From: Plectrocnemia conspersa
Lineage: Eukaryota > Arthropoda > Insecta > Trichoptera > Polycentropodidae
NCBI GenBank assembly: GCA_009617715.1
Contig: VTFK01000594.1
Location: 1 to 64,000 of the forward strand
Direction: 5' to 3'
Length of the DNA stretch: 64,000 bases
How positions within the stretch are numbered: position 1 is the first letter of the stretch; the number at the start of each line of letters is the position of its first letter. Positions 24,601 through 36,140 of this stretch are shown piece by piece. A model generated the notes under the pieces. The model was not told the origin of the DNA, searched no databases, and was given only the letters and a program-made list of their open reading frames with translations. The position numbers were made by a program, and so were the translations under genes.

Positions 24601-26413
24601 TTTGCGAACATTTTATATATAAATACACACATTTATAGAGTCACTATAAATTAAAATGTAATATTTTGTATTAAATAAAAATTTAACCTGGTTGTGGACA
24701 AAGTACTCCGCCCGACTGCAAAACGTATTCTTCGGCCGCAAATCTTTGATATTGTTCATACTGTAAGTAGCAATCGAAGTAAACTTTGACTCAATCATAA
24801 ATTAAAACACTCTTAAGCACACGGGTATTACTTGCTCTTCGGTCAATAGTTTAAAATGGTGTATTTCTTCAATATGAGAATTTTCACAGCCGACAGGACA
24901 CGGCAATGTATACCCAAATTGTGGATGAAACCAAAATTCGCGGCTCTTTAACCTAAAATAATAAAATAAGCTCGTAATCTAAGCTTTGTATTTATAATAG
25001 ATAAAAAATATTACTTTGAAGAACAATATTGCTGGAAACATTCTAGGCAAGTCACGTGGCCGGAGTTGCAAGGAAATACGATCACTATATCACTACAATT
25101 GAAATGTAAAACTAAGTTTATTGTTATACATTTAGAGTAGCATGACTGTATTAAATATTACTTTATATCGGAGCAAGCTAAACATGGCACATCTTTGATG
25201 TTGAATTTGATCAAATACAACGGTAATGAATCGTCGTTTTCTCCCTGCGACGGATGATCGGCGCATTTGAAATAAAACTCGGCATAAGTCGGTCCTTGTT
25301 CGTGATACGTCTAAATTGATATAAAATATTAAATTCATTTTAATAACTGTCATTAAAAGTAATAATTAAAATTATACCACAGAGCAGCTGGGTTCGTGTA
25401 AGCATTCTCCGGTTATTCTTTTCGCTTCTAAGACATCTTGCCAAGATTGAGGATCAGCGTGGACTGTGAAAGCCCCATTCTTGCAATTCATGCAACGGAC
25501 TCTCAATTTACCTCGTTTCATTCCTTTACAAGTGCTGCAGTATACGTAGAAATGAGCTTTTACTCTCGATTTATCTGTAAAAAAATAATATGAGCTCTAA
25601 AGCGCTTGATAAAGTAATGTAGATTATTTTATTTTTACCGGTGTTTAATATGCTAGTTCTATCAGTTTCATTCAATTGTAAATCTAAAAGTGTTTCCGAG
25701 AATGGTTTAGATCCTTCAGGCTCTTCTTCTGTTAAAGTTTGAGTCGATATGGAACTTTTATTTTTTTTCAATATTACAGCGTGTAATATACTTTGAATTC
25801 CTAGATCGCATTCCTGAAATAAATAAATATATTGTAAATAAAATTTGCACAAAATTCCATTTATAAAGACGATGCTTTTTTTGTAACATAAATGTAGATT
25901 AAAAATGAATATACAAGTTGTATCATTCTATGGTCTTAAAAAATATATAATAACGCTAGTATTTAAGAAGAAATAATTCTTTTCAAAAATTTGGTAATGA
26001 TATTAAAACTGAATTTATTCTTGAAAAAATATGTCCGAAATGACATTTTTATTTTTAGTGTCAATTGATATTTTGAAAATAAGGTTACAATAACTATTGA
26101 TAAATTGTTTTTTATGATTGTTTTCCAATATTCCAGTTAGGTATACGATGATATAAGAACGTACCTCAACGAGTGTAGAGTCGCTCAAACGTTTTCCGGC
26201 AAAGATTAGCGCCATGTCGTTGGGGCGAAGTCCTAATTTTGGCGCTACTTCCTCTTTTACGCGGCTCATGTCCCAGCTACGTTCCAGGGGTAAAGGGACA
26301 GTTTTGTCCACACCCTTAACCATCACCATCAGCCGTTTTTTGTCGTCGAAGCCCCATAGCCACATCGAGAAGCTAGAAAACCAACTTTTCACAGCTGATA
26401 ATAACCACGACAT
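21691..26413 (-). CDS. park: parkin, RBR E3 ubiquitin-protein ligase
   Basis: Parkin ubiquitinates mitochondrial surface proteins after PINK1 activation. Eleven exons splice in frame to 475 aa: 26165-26413, 25639-25813, 25378-25574, 25162-25310, 25015-25092, 24832-24952, 24688-24760, 22231-22295, 22031-22153, 21843-21955 and 21691-21775. Domains: a hydrophobic N-terminal extension (1-25), Ubl (about 27-105; the Ser in CDLGIQS, residue 91, matches the PINK1 target Ser65 of human), linker, RING0 (about 150-225), RING1 (250-305), IBR (344-385), the REP Trp (413, in ACWDQAS) and RING2 (428-459). The RING2 catalytic Cys is 441 in GGCMH, with His443 next to it. The Glu that completes the human triad (E444) is Gln454 here (GFQWCW). 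Length agrees with human (465) and fly (482) proteins. Intron 7 is 2.4 kb and TE-filled; the rest are short. Confidence 0.96.
22346..22912 (-). repeat. tRNA-derived SINE-like element, copy 2, in parkin intron 7
   Basis: It shares with copy 1 the left edge (TAGCTCAATGCGTTACAAC), a central AT-rich body and a right end that reads on the minus strand as CTGGGTTTGAATCCTATATG, with a B-box-like GGTTTGAATCC. It has the same orientation as copy 1 and as parkin. A truncated third copy of the body is at 56590-56700. Confidence 0.5.
23876..24530 (-). mobile_element. Tc1-type transposase relic in parkin intron 7
   Basis: Minus-strand translation gives typical Tc1 pieces in order: KKPLLSRKH near 24480, [17 protein letters not shown] (second catalytic Asp block) at 24100-24160, [24 protein letters not shown] and a C-terminal [11 protein letters not shown] ending at the stop 23876-23878. 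The upstream DE block is degenerate, and several stops and shifts separate the pieces. It has the same orientation as the host gene, and parkin splicing appears unaffected. Confidence 0.85.
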
Positions 26414-27289
26414 TTTGGTGCTCGTTACATCGAATCGATAAACGTCAAACGTACCGAAGTAACGATTTTACTATTATTTTGGTATAAATGTGTTTTAAGC
26501 GTTTTTTTTAATAATATAAATTCTTTAATTAATATTTTATATTATTTAAAATTAAATTTTGCTTCTAAATAATCTTAGGATTACAGTAAACACTTTGATG
26601 GGGAATTAAAATCCATGATCAAATCAGAGTATGGCAGGGACTTAATTTAGGGGGGGGGGGGATAAAAATGTATGTCATTTAATGAAATACTATGAATCTT
26701 AATAAAATCGATATAATAAAAAAATGACCAAACGCTCGGTACCGAGCGGTCCCACTGCGACGTCGCCAACACGATTTTATTGCTTTTGACGTGGATTTTT
26801 TACTTCTGAGATGTGATAATTGTTTATGCGCTCTCCTTTACATTTTTTCTCTTTTGAAATTTGAGAGCTATGAGACACTTTCACAATTATCATAGATTTT
26901 TAGAAACCAGTGCAAATAATGAGCTAGTGGTGGGCTGAAAATTGTAAAATTACTATATACAGTTATGGAAAAAGTTTCGTCCGTTCTTGTTAGTCGAAAT
27001 TTGCTTATGACTGCAGAAATGTATCCGTTGTTACATAAATAAGTGGTCGCTCTTAATTCATTAGCTATCTGTCGCTTGAAGAGCATAGATGATTTTATTA
27101 ACATTGACATTCGATTCACACCCGGATTAAAATTCAGATCAAATATCATAGAATCCAAGATTGAAGAAAAGCGAGGGTAGTAGCTCCTTGCTGAGCAGAT
27201 CTAGAGTCTGATTAAACCAAATATCGTTCAACGCGATGGACACTGAGAGCCATATGATATCTGGCCTTTTCCCGATCTAACATACCAAA
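26414..27289. other. intergenic upstream of parkin
   Basis: No gene is supported; the minus-strand frame 26868-27158 has no recognisable family. The stretch contains a G-run of about 12 bases (near 26650) and a 16-bp perfect palindrome at 26733-26748. The parkin promoter should lie just above 26413, but no TATA box is evident. Confidence 0.45.
26733..26748. repeat. 16-bp perfect palindrome
   Basis: CGCTCGGTACCGAGCG equals its own reverse complement and stands in a GC-rich island within AT-rich DNA about 330 bp upstream of the parkin start. It could be a binding site or a transposon relic. Confidence 0.5.
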
Positions 27290-28600
27290 CTTGTTAGAGC
27301 TACAACAGCATAACAAGGTACAGTAGGTACAGAATGATTTACACAGACAGGATAGTAGGCGTCAAACTCATCGCTTTCGTGGACGATGTCACGGTGGTGG
27401 CTACCGGTAAGACGACCTTGCAGCTTAAACAGGTCGCGGAAGAGGTACTTTACGCAATCCAGATGGATCACACTGAGCTCGTGCTAGCGACGGAGAAGAC
27501 AGAAGCAGTCTTCTTTACAAAAAAACGGAGGCTACCGCCACCCAGGATAGTGATTAGCGGGATTGATAAAACCTACAAAAAATCTATACGATACCTGGGT
27601 GTGAAAATAGACGACAAGTTGCGCTTTACACACCACGCAGCGTTGGTAGCCGCTAAGGTTGCCATAATAGCGGAAGAACTCGCCAGATTGTTGCCGAACA
27701 TGGGTGGTCAGAAACAAAAAAAGAAGACACCTCTACAACGAGGTGGTCCACTCGGTCCTTCAGTACGGCACCCCGATATGGGCACAAGCCACAAGAGTAG
27801 AGAGGGCCAGGCTTACTCTGGCAAAAGTTCAGTGACGAAGCGCACTGAGGGTGGCCTACGCGTACAGAACCGTGTTCGAGGACGCCGTACTGGCTATATG
27901 TGGCGTACCGCTGTTGGATCTCCTCGCCCAGGAGAGTCAGGAGATCTACAACGGACAGGACAGAGATGTCGCCAGAAAGGCGACAATGTTAGCAGGGCAG
28001 CACAGATGAGACGAGTCCACCAAGGGAAGGTGGACGCACAGGCTCGTCAGTGACCTTACCGCTTGGACGGGAAGGAAGCACAGCGAGCTGTCGTACCATC
28101 TGACGCAAGCGATGACCGGACACGGCTGCTTCGGTCATTACATTAAAAGAATCGGCAAGACAGTGAACGCCAAGTGTCTTCATTGCGACACCTCTGAAGA
28201 CGACGACGCAGAGCATACAGTCTTCGAGTGCGCAGCTTGGACGACAGAAAGAACAGAGCTGGAAAGAGTCATAGGAAGGCCTGCATCAGCAGACACTATG
28301 ACTCAATCCATGCTAGAATGTCGAAAAAACTGGGGGGCATGGATAGACTACGGCGTCCGAAGTGCTCAGATTTAAAGAAGAAGCTGAAAAATAGCGTAAG
28401 ATAACGGTCTTAACGGGACAGTCTCTAAACTGTAACATCTGTAAGATAGTACCGGTCGTTCAAGAGAGGGCTGAGGAGAAGTTTTAGCCGGTAGGTAGCT
28501 GTAAGCATCAGAATCCGGCACAATCACCAGCAATCTGGAGGTTGGTGGTGTCTTTCGAAGATTTCCTCTCCTCACAAAAACAAAAAAAAAAAACACAGAC
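27290..28600 (+). mobile_element. 5'-truncated R1-like non-LTR retrotransposon
   Basis: The frame starting at 27334 contains the reverse transcriptase catalytic motif as FVDDVTVVATGKTT, followed by the conserved KSIRYLGVKIDDKL region. A frameshift follows near 27710. The end of the reading frame (28112-28375) carries the zinc-knuckle-like Cys-X2-Cys...His...Cys pattern (CLHCDTSEDD...HTVFEC) typical of R1-clade C-termini. After the stop at 28373-28375 a 3' UTR of about 200 bp runs to an A-rich tail near 28585-28595. GC content is markedly above the surroundings. The N-terminal endonuclease and the ORF1 gene are absent. Confidence 0.85.
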
Positions 28601-29525
28601 AATAAAAACGGATCAACAATTTTATATATTTATTTTTTATTGTCGGCTCACAAACAAGAAAACTTTATAGTGTGGTAAACATATTCGGTACAATTAGTTT
28701 TCGGGTTAAATCAATCAGTACACACATATACACACACAATATACATCCTTATGTACACAGTATAGTGAAACATGATATTTCACTTAGATATGTGATCGCA
28801 AAAGTAACTATAACCTGCTTTTATGAACGTCTCGTTATACGGTCTAATATTAAGCATTTCTTATACTAACAAAGTAATATGAAAATATTTTTGGGACTTA
28901 TTAAAATTTGGGTAGTATTGAGGTAGTAAGAAAATCATACAAGTATCAAAACATTTTGCATCCTTGATTGACATTATTTTCAATTTGTTAGAAAAATGAT
29001 TTGCATTAATAAATTTGTAAGAAAGATATTTTTTTGTCTTTAACAAAAAGGTAAATCTTCTTTGTAATATAAATTTATTACCATTTTTACACTACAATCC
29101 TTTAAATTTTGGCCATTCCTACTATAGAGACTTTCAACAATAATAATAATACATATTGGATAGGTGCATTTCTAAATATAACAGATTATAAAATATTTTC
29201 AGTATTTTTAATTTAAACTAAATATTCATATTACTAACAAATTTTATAAATTATATTTTTAAAGTAAACAAATGTATAAAATTATTTAAATACATTACAA
29301 ACAATTGCAAACAAAGAAAAACGTGTTCAAATCAAATTCACTAGTAATCAAACATTTATATCTCTTTTATATTCAACCTATACATTATAAAGCTTGTTTG
29401 AATAAAAGCGTTAGCGAGTAAGGAGCTTGTCAATAGATCATGGAAATCAATCAAGAGATTATTGCAAATAATATCACAGGTGTTATTATATTGACTTTTC
29501 TATACAGTTATTTATTACGAATTCT
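28601..29525. other. upstream flank of TIL1
   Basis: AT-rich, with no supported gene or element. Confidence 0.5.
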
Positions 29526-29533
29526 TATAAATA
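29526..29533 (+). promoter_or_regulatory. TATA box of TIL1
   Basis: TATAAATA lies 57 bases upstream of the ATG at 29583, leaving about 25 bases of 5' UTR if transcription starts at the usual 25-30 bases downstream of the box. The spacing is similar in TIL2 and TIL3. Confidence 0.6.
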
Positions 29534-29582
29534 CCTAATCGAAATTTATAGAAACTTATACTGCCTTCCGAGCTCAATCAAA

Positions 29583-32500
29583 ATGGCTAAGGGTGTCCAT
29601 TTGATAGCGTTCCTTATCGCTTTTTGTTGTATTACAACGGTCACTGGAAAATGCGTGTGCCTCGGTAAAAATTAAAATATTATTATTCACACTTTCTTCA
29701 ATCCTAAAAAGAAATTATACTTATTATTTTACTTTACTTTACAGATAAATGCGATGATCCTAACGAGATACTTATCTGGGTTTCGACTGGCGAAAAGACC
29801 TGTTTCGGAGTAGGACCAGCGCCATCTAAATCAATTAAGGAATGTCGTTGTAAGGATGGATATGTCAGACACGAAGGAAAGTGCATCAAGCCATGCAACT
29901 GTCGTGAGTAGTACAGTTACTCTTCTTACATTCAATGCAGATGTTTACTGTTTCCTTAATACATTACAGCAAAATGTGATGATCCAAACGAAATCTTTGG
30001 CTTGTATACGACTGGCGAAAAGACCTGTTTCGGAGTAGGACCAGCTCCTTGTAAACCAGTAAAGGAATGTCGTTGTAAGGATGGATATGTCAGACACGAA
30101 GGAAAGTGCATCAAGCCATGCAACTGTCGTGAGTAGTACAGTTACTCTTCTTACATTCAATGCAGATGTTTACTGTTTCCTTAATACATTACAGCAAAAT
30201 GTGATGATCCCAACGAAATCTTTGGCTTGTATACGACTGGAGAAAAGACCTGTTTCGGAGTAGGACCAGCTCCTTGTAAACCAGTAAAGGAATGTCGTTG
30301 TAAAGATGGATATGTCAGACACGAAGGAAAGTGCATCAAACCATGCAAATGTCGTGAGTAGTACAGTTACTCTTCTGTAAATTAGTACATTCAATGCAGA
30401 TGTTAACTGTTTCCCTAATACTTGACAGCAAAATGTGATGATCCTAACGAAATCTTTGGCGAGTATACGACTGGCGAAAAGACTTGTTTCGGAGTAGGAC
30501 CAGCACCTTGTAAACCAGTTAAGGAATGTCGTTGTAGGGATGGTTATGTAAGACACGAAGGAAAGTGCATCAAGCCATGCGAATGTCGTAAGTAGTCGAG
30601 TTACTCTTCTGTAAATTAATACATTCAATGCAGATATTTACTGTTTCCTTAATACTTAACAGCAAAATGTGATGATCCTAACGAAATCTTTGGCGTGTAT
30701 ACGACTGGCGAAAAGACTTGTTTCGGAGTAGGACCAGCACCTTGTAAACCAGTTAAGGGATGGTTATGTAAGACACGAAGGAAAGTGCATCAAGCCATGC
30801 GAATGTCGTGAGTAGTGTAGTTACTTTTCTGTAAATTAATATATTCAATGCATATATTAACTGTTATCTTAATACTTTATAGCAAAATGTGATGATCCTA
30901 ACGAAATATTTGGCGTGTATACGACTGGCGAAAAGACCTGTTTCGGAGTAGGACCAGCTCCATGTAAACCAGTTAAGGAATGTCGTTGTAGGGATGGATA
31001 TGTCAGACACGAAGGAAAGTGCATCAAGCCATGCGAATGTCGTGAGTAGTGCAGTTACTTTTCTGTAAATTAATATATTCAACGCATATATTAACTGTTT
31101 CCTTAATACTTTAAAGCAAAATGTGATGATCCTAACGAAATCTTTGGCGTGTATACGACTGGCGAAAAGACCTGTTTCGGAGTAGGACCAGCTCCATGTA
31201 AACCAGTTAAGGAATGTCGTTGTAAGGATGGATATGTCAGACACGAAGGAGAGTGCATCAAACCATGCGAATGTCGTTAGTAGTGCAGTTACTCTTCTGT
31301 AAATTAATACATTCAATGCAGATGTTTACTGTTTCCTTAATACTCAACAGCAAAATGTGATGATCCTAACGAAATCTTTGGATTGTATACGACTGGCGAA
31401 AAGACCTGTTTTGGAGTAGGACCAGCACCTTGCAAACCAGTTAAGGAATGTCGTTGTAAGGATGGATATGTCAGATACAAAGGAGAGTGCATCAAGCCAT
31501 GCGAATGTCGTGAGTAGTGCAGTTACTTTTTTGTTAATTAATACGTTTAATATAGGTGTTAACTGTTTCCTTAACATATTACAGCAAAATGTGATGATCC
31601 TAACGAAATCTTTGGCGTGTATACGACTGGCGAAAAGACCTGTTTCGGAGTAGGACCAGATCCTTGTAAACCAGTTAAGGAATGTCGTTGTAGGGATGGA
31701 TATGTCAGACACGAAGGAAAGTGCATCAAGCCATGCGAATGTCGTGAGTAGTGCAGTTACTTTTCTGTAAATAAATATATTCAACGCATATATTAACTGT
31801 TTCCTTAATACTTTAAAGCAAAATGTGATGATCCTAACGAAATCTTTGGCGTGTATACGACTGGCGAAAAGACCTGTTTCGGAGTAGGACCAGCTCCTTG
31901 TAAACCAGTTAAGGAATGTCGTTGTAAGGATGGATATGTCAGACACGAAGGAGAGTGCATCAAACCATGCGAATGTCGTTAGTAGTGCAGTTACTCTTCT
32001 GTAAATTAATACATTTAATGCAGATGTTTACTGTTTCCTTAATACTTAACAGCAAAATGTGATGATCCTAACGAAATCTTTGGCGAGTATACGACTGGCG
32101 AAAAGACTTGTTTCGAGTAGGACCAGCACCTTGTAAACCAGTTAAGGAATGTCGTTGTAAGGATGGATATGTCAGATACAAAGGAGAGTGCATCAAGCCA
32201 TGCGAATGTCGTGAGTAGTGCAGTTACTTTTTTTTTGTTAATTAATACGTTTAATATAGGTGTTAACTGTTTCCTTAACATATTACAGCAAAATGTGATG
32301 ATCCTAACGAAATCTTTGGCGTGTATACGACTGGCGAAAAGACCTGTTTCGGAGTAGGACCAGATCCTTGTAAACCAGTTAAGGAATGTCGTTGTAGGGA
32401 TGGATATGTCAGACACGAAGGAAAGTGCATCAAGCCATGCGAATGTCGTGAGTAGTGCAGTTACTTTTCTGTAAATTAATATATTCAACGCATATATTAA

Positions 32501-34622
32501 CTGTTTCCTTAATACTTTAAAGCAAAATGTGATGATCCTAACGAAATCTTTGGCGTGTATACGACTGGCGAAAAGACCTGTTTCGGAGTAGGACCAGCTC
32601 CTTGTAAACCAGTTAAGGAATGTCGTTGTAAGGATGGATATGTCAGACACGAAGGAAAGTGCATCAAACCATGCGAATGTCGTTAGTAGTGCAGTTACTC
32701 TTCTGTAAATTAATACATTCAATGCAGATGTTTACTGTTTCCTTAATACTTAACAGCAAAATGTGATGATCCTAACGAAATCTTTGGCGAGTATACGACT
32801 GGCGAAAAGACTTGTTTCGGAGTAGGACCAGCACCTTGTAAACCAGTTAAGGAATGTCGTTGTAAGGATGGATATGTCAGATACAAAGGAGAGTGCATCA
32901 AGCCATGCGAATGTCGTGAGTAGTGCAGTTACTTTTTTGTTAATTAATACGTTTAATATAGGTGTTAACTGTTTCCTTAACATATTACAGCAAAATGTGA
33001 TGATCCTAACGAAATCTTTGGCGTGTATACGACTGGCGAAAAGACCTGTTTCGGAGTAGGACCAGATCCTTGTAAACCAGTTAAGGAATGTCGTTGTAGG
33101 GATGGATATGTCAGACACGAAGGAAAGTGCATCAAGCCATGCGAATGTCGTGAGTAGTGCAGTTACTTTTCTGTAAATTAATATATTCAACGCATATATT
33201 AACTGTTTCCTTAATACTTTAAAGCAAAATGTGATGATCCTAACGAAATCTTTGGCGTGTATACGACTGGCGAAAAGACCTGTTTCGGAGTAGGACCAGC
33301 CCTTGTAAAAACCAGTTAAGGAATGTCGTTGTAAGGATGGATATGTCAGACACGAAGGAGAGTGCATCAAACCATGCGAATGTCGTTAGTAGTGCAGTTA
33401 CTCTTCTGTAAATTAATACATTCAATGCAGATGTTAACTGTTTCCTTAATACTTTAAAGCAAAATGTGATGATCCTAACGAAATCTTTGGCGTGTATACG
33501 ACTGGCGAAAAGACCTGTTTCGGAGTAGGACCTGCACCTTGTAAACCAGTTAAGGAATGTCGTTGTAAGGATGGATATGTCAGACACAAAGGAGAGTGCA
33601 TCAAGCCATGCGAATGTCGTGAGTATTGTAGTTACTTTTTCGTAAATTACTACATTTATTCAAGGTGTTTACTATTTTCTTAATATATTACAGCAAAATG
33701 TGATGATCCCAACGAAATCTTTGGCGTGTATACGACTGGCGAAAAGACTTGTTTCGGAGTAGGACCAGCACCTTGTAAACCAGTTAAGGAATGTCGTTGT
33801 AGGGATGGATATGTCAGACACGAAGGAAAGTGCATCAAACCATGCGAATGTCGTGAGTAGTGCAGTTACTTTTCTGTAAATCAATACATTCAACGCATAT
33901 ATTAACTGTTTCCTTAATACTATAAAGCAAAATGTGATGATCCTAACGAAATCTTTGGCGTGTATACGACTGGCGAAAAGACTTGTTTCGGAGTAGGACC
34001 AGCACCTTGTAAACCAGTTAAGGAATGTCGTTGTAGGGATGGATATGTCAGACACGAAGGAAAGTGCATCAAGCCATGCGAATGTCGTGAGTAGTGCAGT
34101 TACTTTTCTGTAAATTATTACATTAAACGCATATATTAACTGTTTCCTTAATACTTTAAAGCAAAATGTGATGATCCTAACGAAATCTTTGGCGTATATA
34201 CGACTGGCGAAAAGACCTGTTTCGGAGTAGGACCAGCACCTTGTAAACCAGTTAAAGAATGTCGTTGTAGGGATGGATATGTCAGATACGAAGGAAAGTG
34301 CATTAAACCATGCGATTGTCGTAAGTACAGTACCATTTTAATTATTAAAAAATACACTAGAAGCGTTGTTAATTTTTTTTTCTTAGCAAAATGCAAGGAT
34401 CCAAATGAAGAATATATTTTGGCTACCACTGGAGAAAAGACTTGCGACGGACAAAATCCTGCACCTTGCAAACCTATTTTAGAATGCCGTTGTAAAAGGG
34501 GTTATGTGAGATGCAAAGGAAGATGTATTAAGATTTGCGAATGTCGTGAGTTACTAGTTGGAAAATTAGAATGTTTTAAATGTAATTATTGATAATATCG
34601 TTTTATTTTAGCATGCTGCTGA
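29583..34622 (+). CDS. TIL1: secreted multi-TIL-domain protein, 21 module exons (3 broken)
   Basis: Exon 1 (29583-29664) encodes a signal peptide. Module exons 2-22, nominally 159 nt and phase 1-1: 29745-29903, 29970-30128, 30195-30353, 30429-30587, 30663-30807, 30883-31041, 31117-31275, 31351-31509, 31585-31743, 31819-31977, 32053-32210, 32289-32447, 32523-32681, 32757-32915, 32991-33149, 33225-33384, 33460-33618, 33694-33852, 33928-34086, 34162-34320, 34387-34545. Terminal exon 34612-34622 encodes Pro-Cys-Cys-stop. AATAAA follows at 34673 and 34718. Each module has 8 Cys in the order KC, TC, PC, EC-RC, KC, PC-EC and the GYVR block typical of TIL domains. Introns are 65-80 bp and nearly as conserved as the exons. 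Exons 6, 12 and 17 carry frameshifts, so a functional product needs their skipping (984 aa if all three are skipped; symmetric phases allow this), or the gene is decaying. Function is unknown; TIL domains are classically serine protease inhibitors. Confidence 0.8.
30663..30807 (+). pseudogene. TIL1 exon 6, broken by a 14-nt deletion
   Basis: The exon is 145 nt instead of 159. The part encoding the central ECRC motif is missing (after CCAGTTAAGG), which shifts the frame. The next exon would then hit a TGA within its first codons. The acceptor and donor sites are still present. Confidence 0.8.
32053..32210 (+). pseudogene. TIL1 exon 12, broken by a 1-nt deletion
   Basis: One G is missing in the TTTCGGAGTAGG segment (reads TTTCGAGTAGG), making the exon 158 nt. 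The other blocks of the triplication keep the G. Confidence 0.75.
33225..33384 (+). pseudogene. TIL1 exon 17, broken by a net 1-nt gain
   Basis: The segment after GGACCAG has lost one T and gained two A, so the exon is 160 nt and reaches an in-frame TAA a few codons later. The splice sites are intact. Confidence 0.75.
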
Positions 34623-35294
34623 AGACGGCAAAGTTGAAAAATACGTTAATCCAAACGTTTTTACTAATACTAAATAAATGTTGCTGAAAAATTTCAAATA
34701 TTATAAATTTTGCGTGTAATAAAACACATCTGAAAATTATGTATATTTTATTTTATTTACCACAAAATTAATCACGCATCTGAAAACACTTAGTGTATAC
34801 CTAAACATAAATGACTACTGATTTAATTCAACAAATAAAACCTTAATAAAGCGGAAGAACCGATTAGATAGATTTTTTGATATTTTCAGCTACTAATTAA
34901 AAATAGAATGTTAAAAATGAACAGTTTTATAATTTTACTTGACAGCATAAAAATGACATTCAGAAAAAAATTATTAAAAATCTTTACTATATTGACAAGT
35001 ACAGTTATTAATTATCGACTGTCATGTATAAACAGCTTATCAAATTACCTTTAAGAACGGTGATTAATCATAGCAATAATTTTTCATTGATTGGTTTCTG
35101 TTTAATGAAATATTTTTAGTATTGTTTTTATTATTACTTTAAAATTATAAAATATATCATAGGAATAATCTAATGGTGAACGGGGTCAAGAAAAGGACAC
35201 AGAACGGCATCTCCACAAATAAATCATTTTGTAGATATAATATGTCTACAACAGACAAAATGCATCTAAGCAACTTTAAATCATTAGCATTCGA
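34623..35294. repeat. 3' flank of TIL1, duplicated elsewhere in the cluster
   Basis: Sequence from about 34880 to 35160 (contains ATTATCGACTGTCATGTATA) recurs at 42740-43015 after TIL2. It is noncoding. Confidence 0.7.
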
Positions 35295-36140
35295 GGGTAG
35301 GTCAATAAGTTATTAGAAAAGAGATGACGCTAGTAGCCTCGAAACAAGTTTGTTTCTGAAAAGTACACTCTGTCAATAGACTACACTCAAATTGTTAGCC
35401 GTTTTCATCGCGTCCTTTCATTTTTACAATCGATTGAAGCAAAGAAGTTTTGCTATTTTCGAACAATGGAAATAAAAACGAGTTTCGTGTAGTGATTAAA
35501 AAACTTTTATTTGCTAGGCAAAACAACGAAAGAAATCAAGGCCGAGTTAGATGAAGTACATCCCACAGGACGTACTACCGCGTTTAAACTCATTATACAT
35601 CGTTCGGGACATCTACTTGAGGTGACTACGCTAGAAATGATCGACGAAATCCACGTTATGGTCTCGAATGATCGACGAGTCAAAGTGCGCGAACTTGTTG
35701 AGACCACAGGCATATTACATAGTTCAGTAGTTTCAATTTTGCAGGAATAATTGGGCATGAAAAAAATATCGGCAAGATAGGTGTCGTGTTTGCTCAAAGT
35801 GCAGAATAAACGCAATCATGTGGTCGATTCAACGGCTGGCGCTTTTCCATCGCAATCCTAACGAGTTTCTGCGTCGATACATAAACATTGATGAAACATG
35901 GATCCACTACTATATTTCAGAGATAAAAAACAATCAAAACTGTGGGCTTCTGGAAACTATCCGGCTCGGTTTAAGCACGGTTTTTTAGGATGCACGTGGA
36001 ATCCACAATAACTAATTGGAAAAAGGTTGAACGATAAATTAAAAGTATTATGCATTATTATTGTGTTTTTTTTTATCAAGACAATGCACGAGTACACACT
36101 TGTGCAGTTAAAAATCATCCTGTTAAGTAAAATTACCAGA
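35295..36140 (+). mobile_element. mariner transposase relic
   Basis: The frame 35511-35750 matches the N-terminal half of a mariner transposase (EVTTLEMIDEIHVMVSNDRR, then VKVRELVETTGI), including helix-turn-helix sequence. Downstream frames continue with the catalytic block IDETWIHYY near 35890 and fragments of a WxxLGKRL-like region near 36010. Stops and shifts and the loss of the C-terminal Asp block make it inactive. The possible left end is near GTAGGTCAATAAGTT at 35297; no right end was found. Confidence 0.8.

Larger units (their letters stand above)
31351..33459 (+). repeat. triplicated 3-exon higher-order repeat, about 703 bp each
   Basis: Exons 9-11, 12-14 and 15-17 form three consecutive blocks starting at 31351, 32053 and 32757 (next block start 33460; spacings 702, 704 and 703). 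The distinctive intron after the first exon of each block (…TTAATTAATACGTTTAATATAGG…) recurs at 31510, 32211 and 32916. Introns and exons are nearly identical between blocks, indicating recent unequal exchange. Two of the three blocks also carry one of the frameshifted exons. Confidence 0.9.

Noticed and set aside
26868..27158. 96-codon minus-strand open frame
   Set aside because: No recognisable domain, no composition difference, and no splice partners; likely chance.
30170..34055. Long minus-strand open frames (115-227 codons) across the TIL1 repeats
   Set aside because: They are antisense read-through of a periodic exon-intron array with period divisible by three. The + strand has signal peptide, splice sites and TIL cysteines; the antisense peptides are simple repeats of the monomer.
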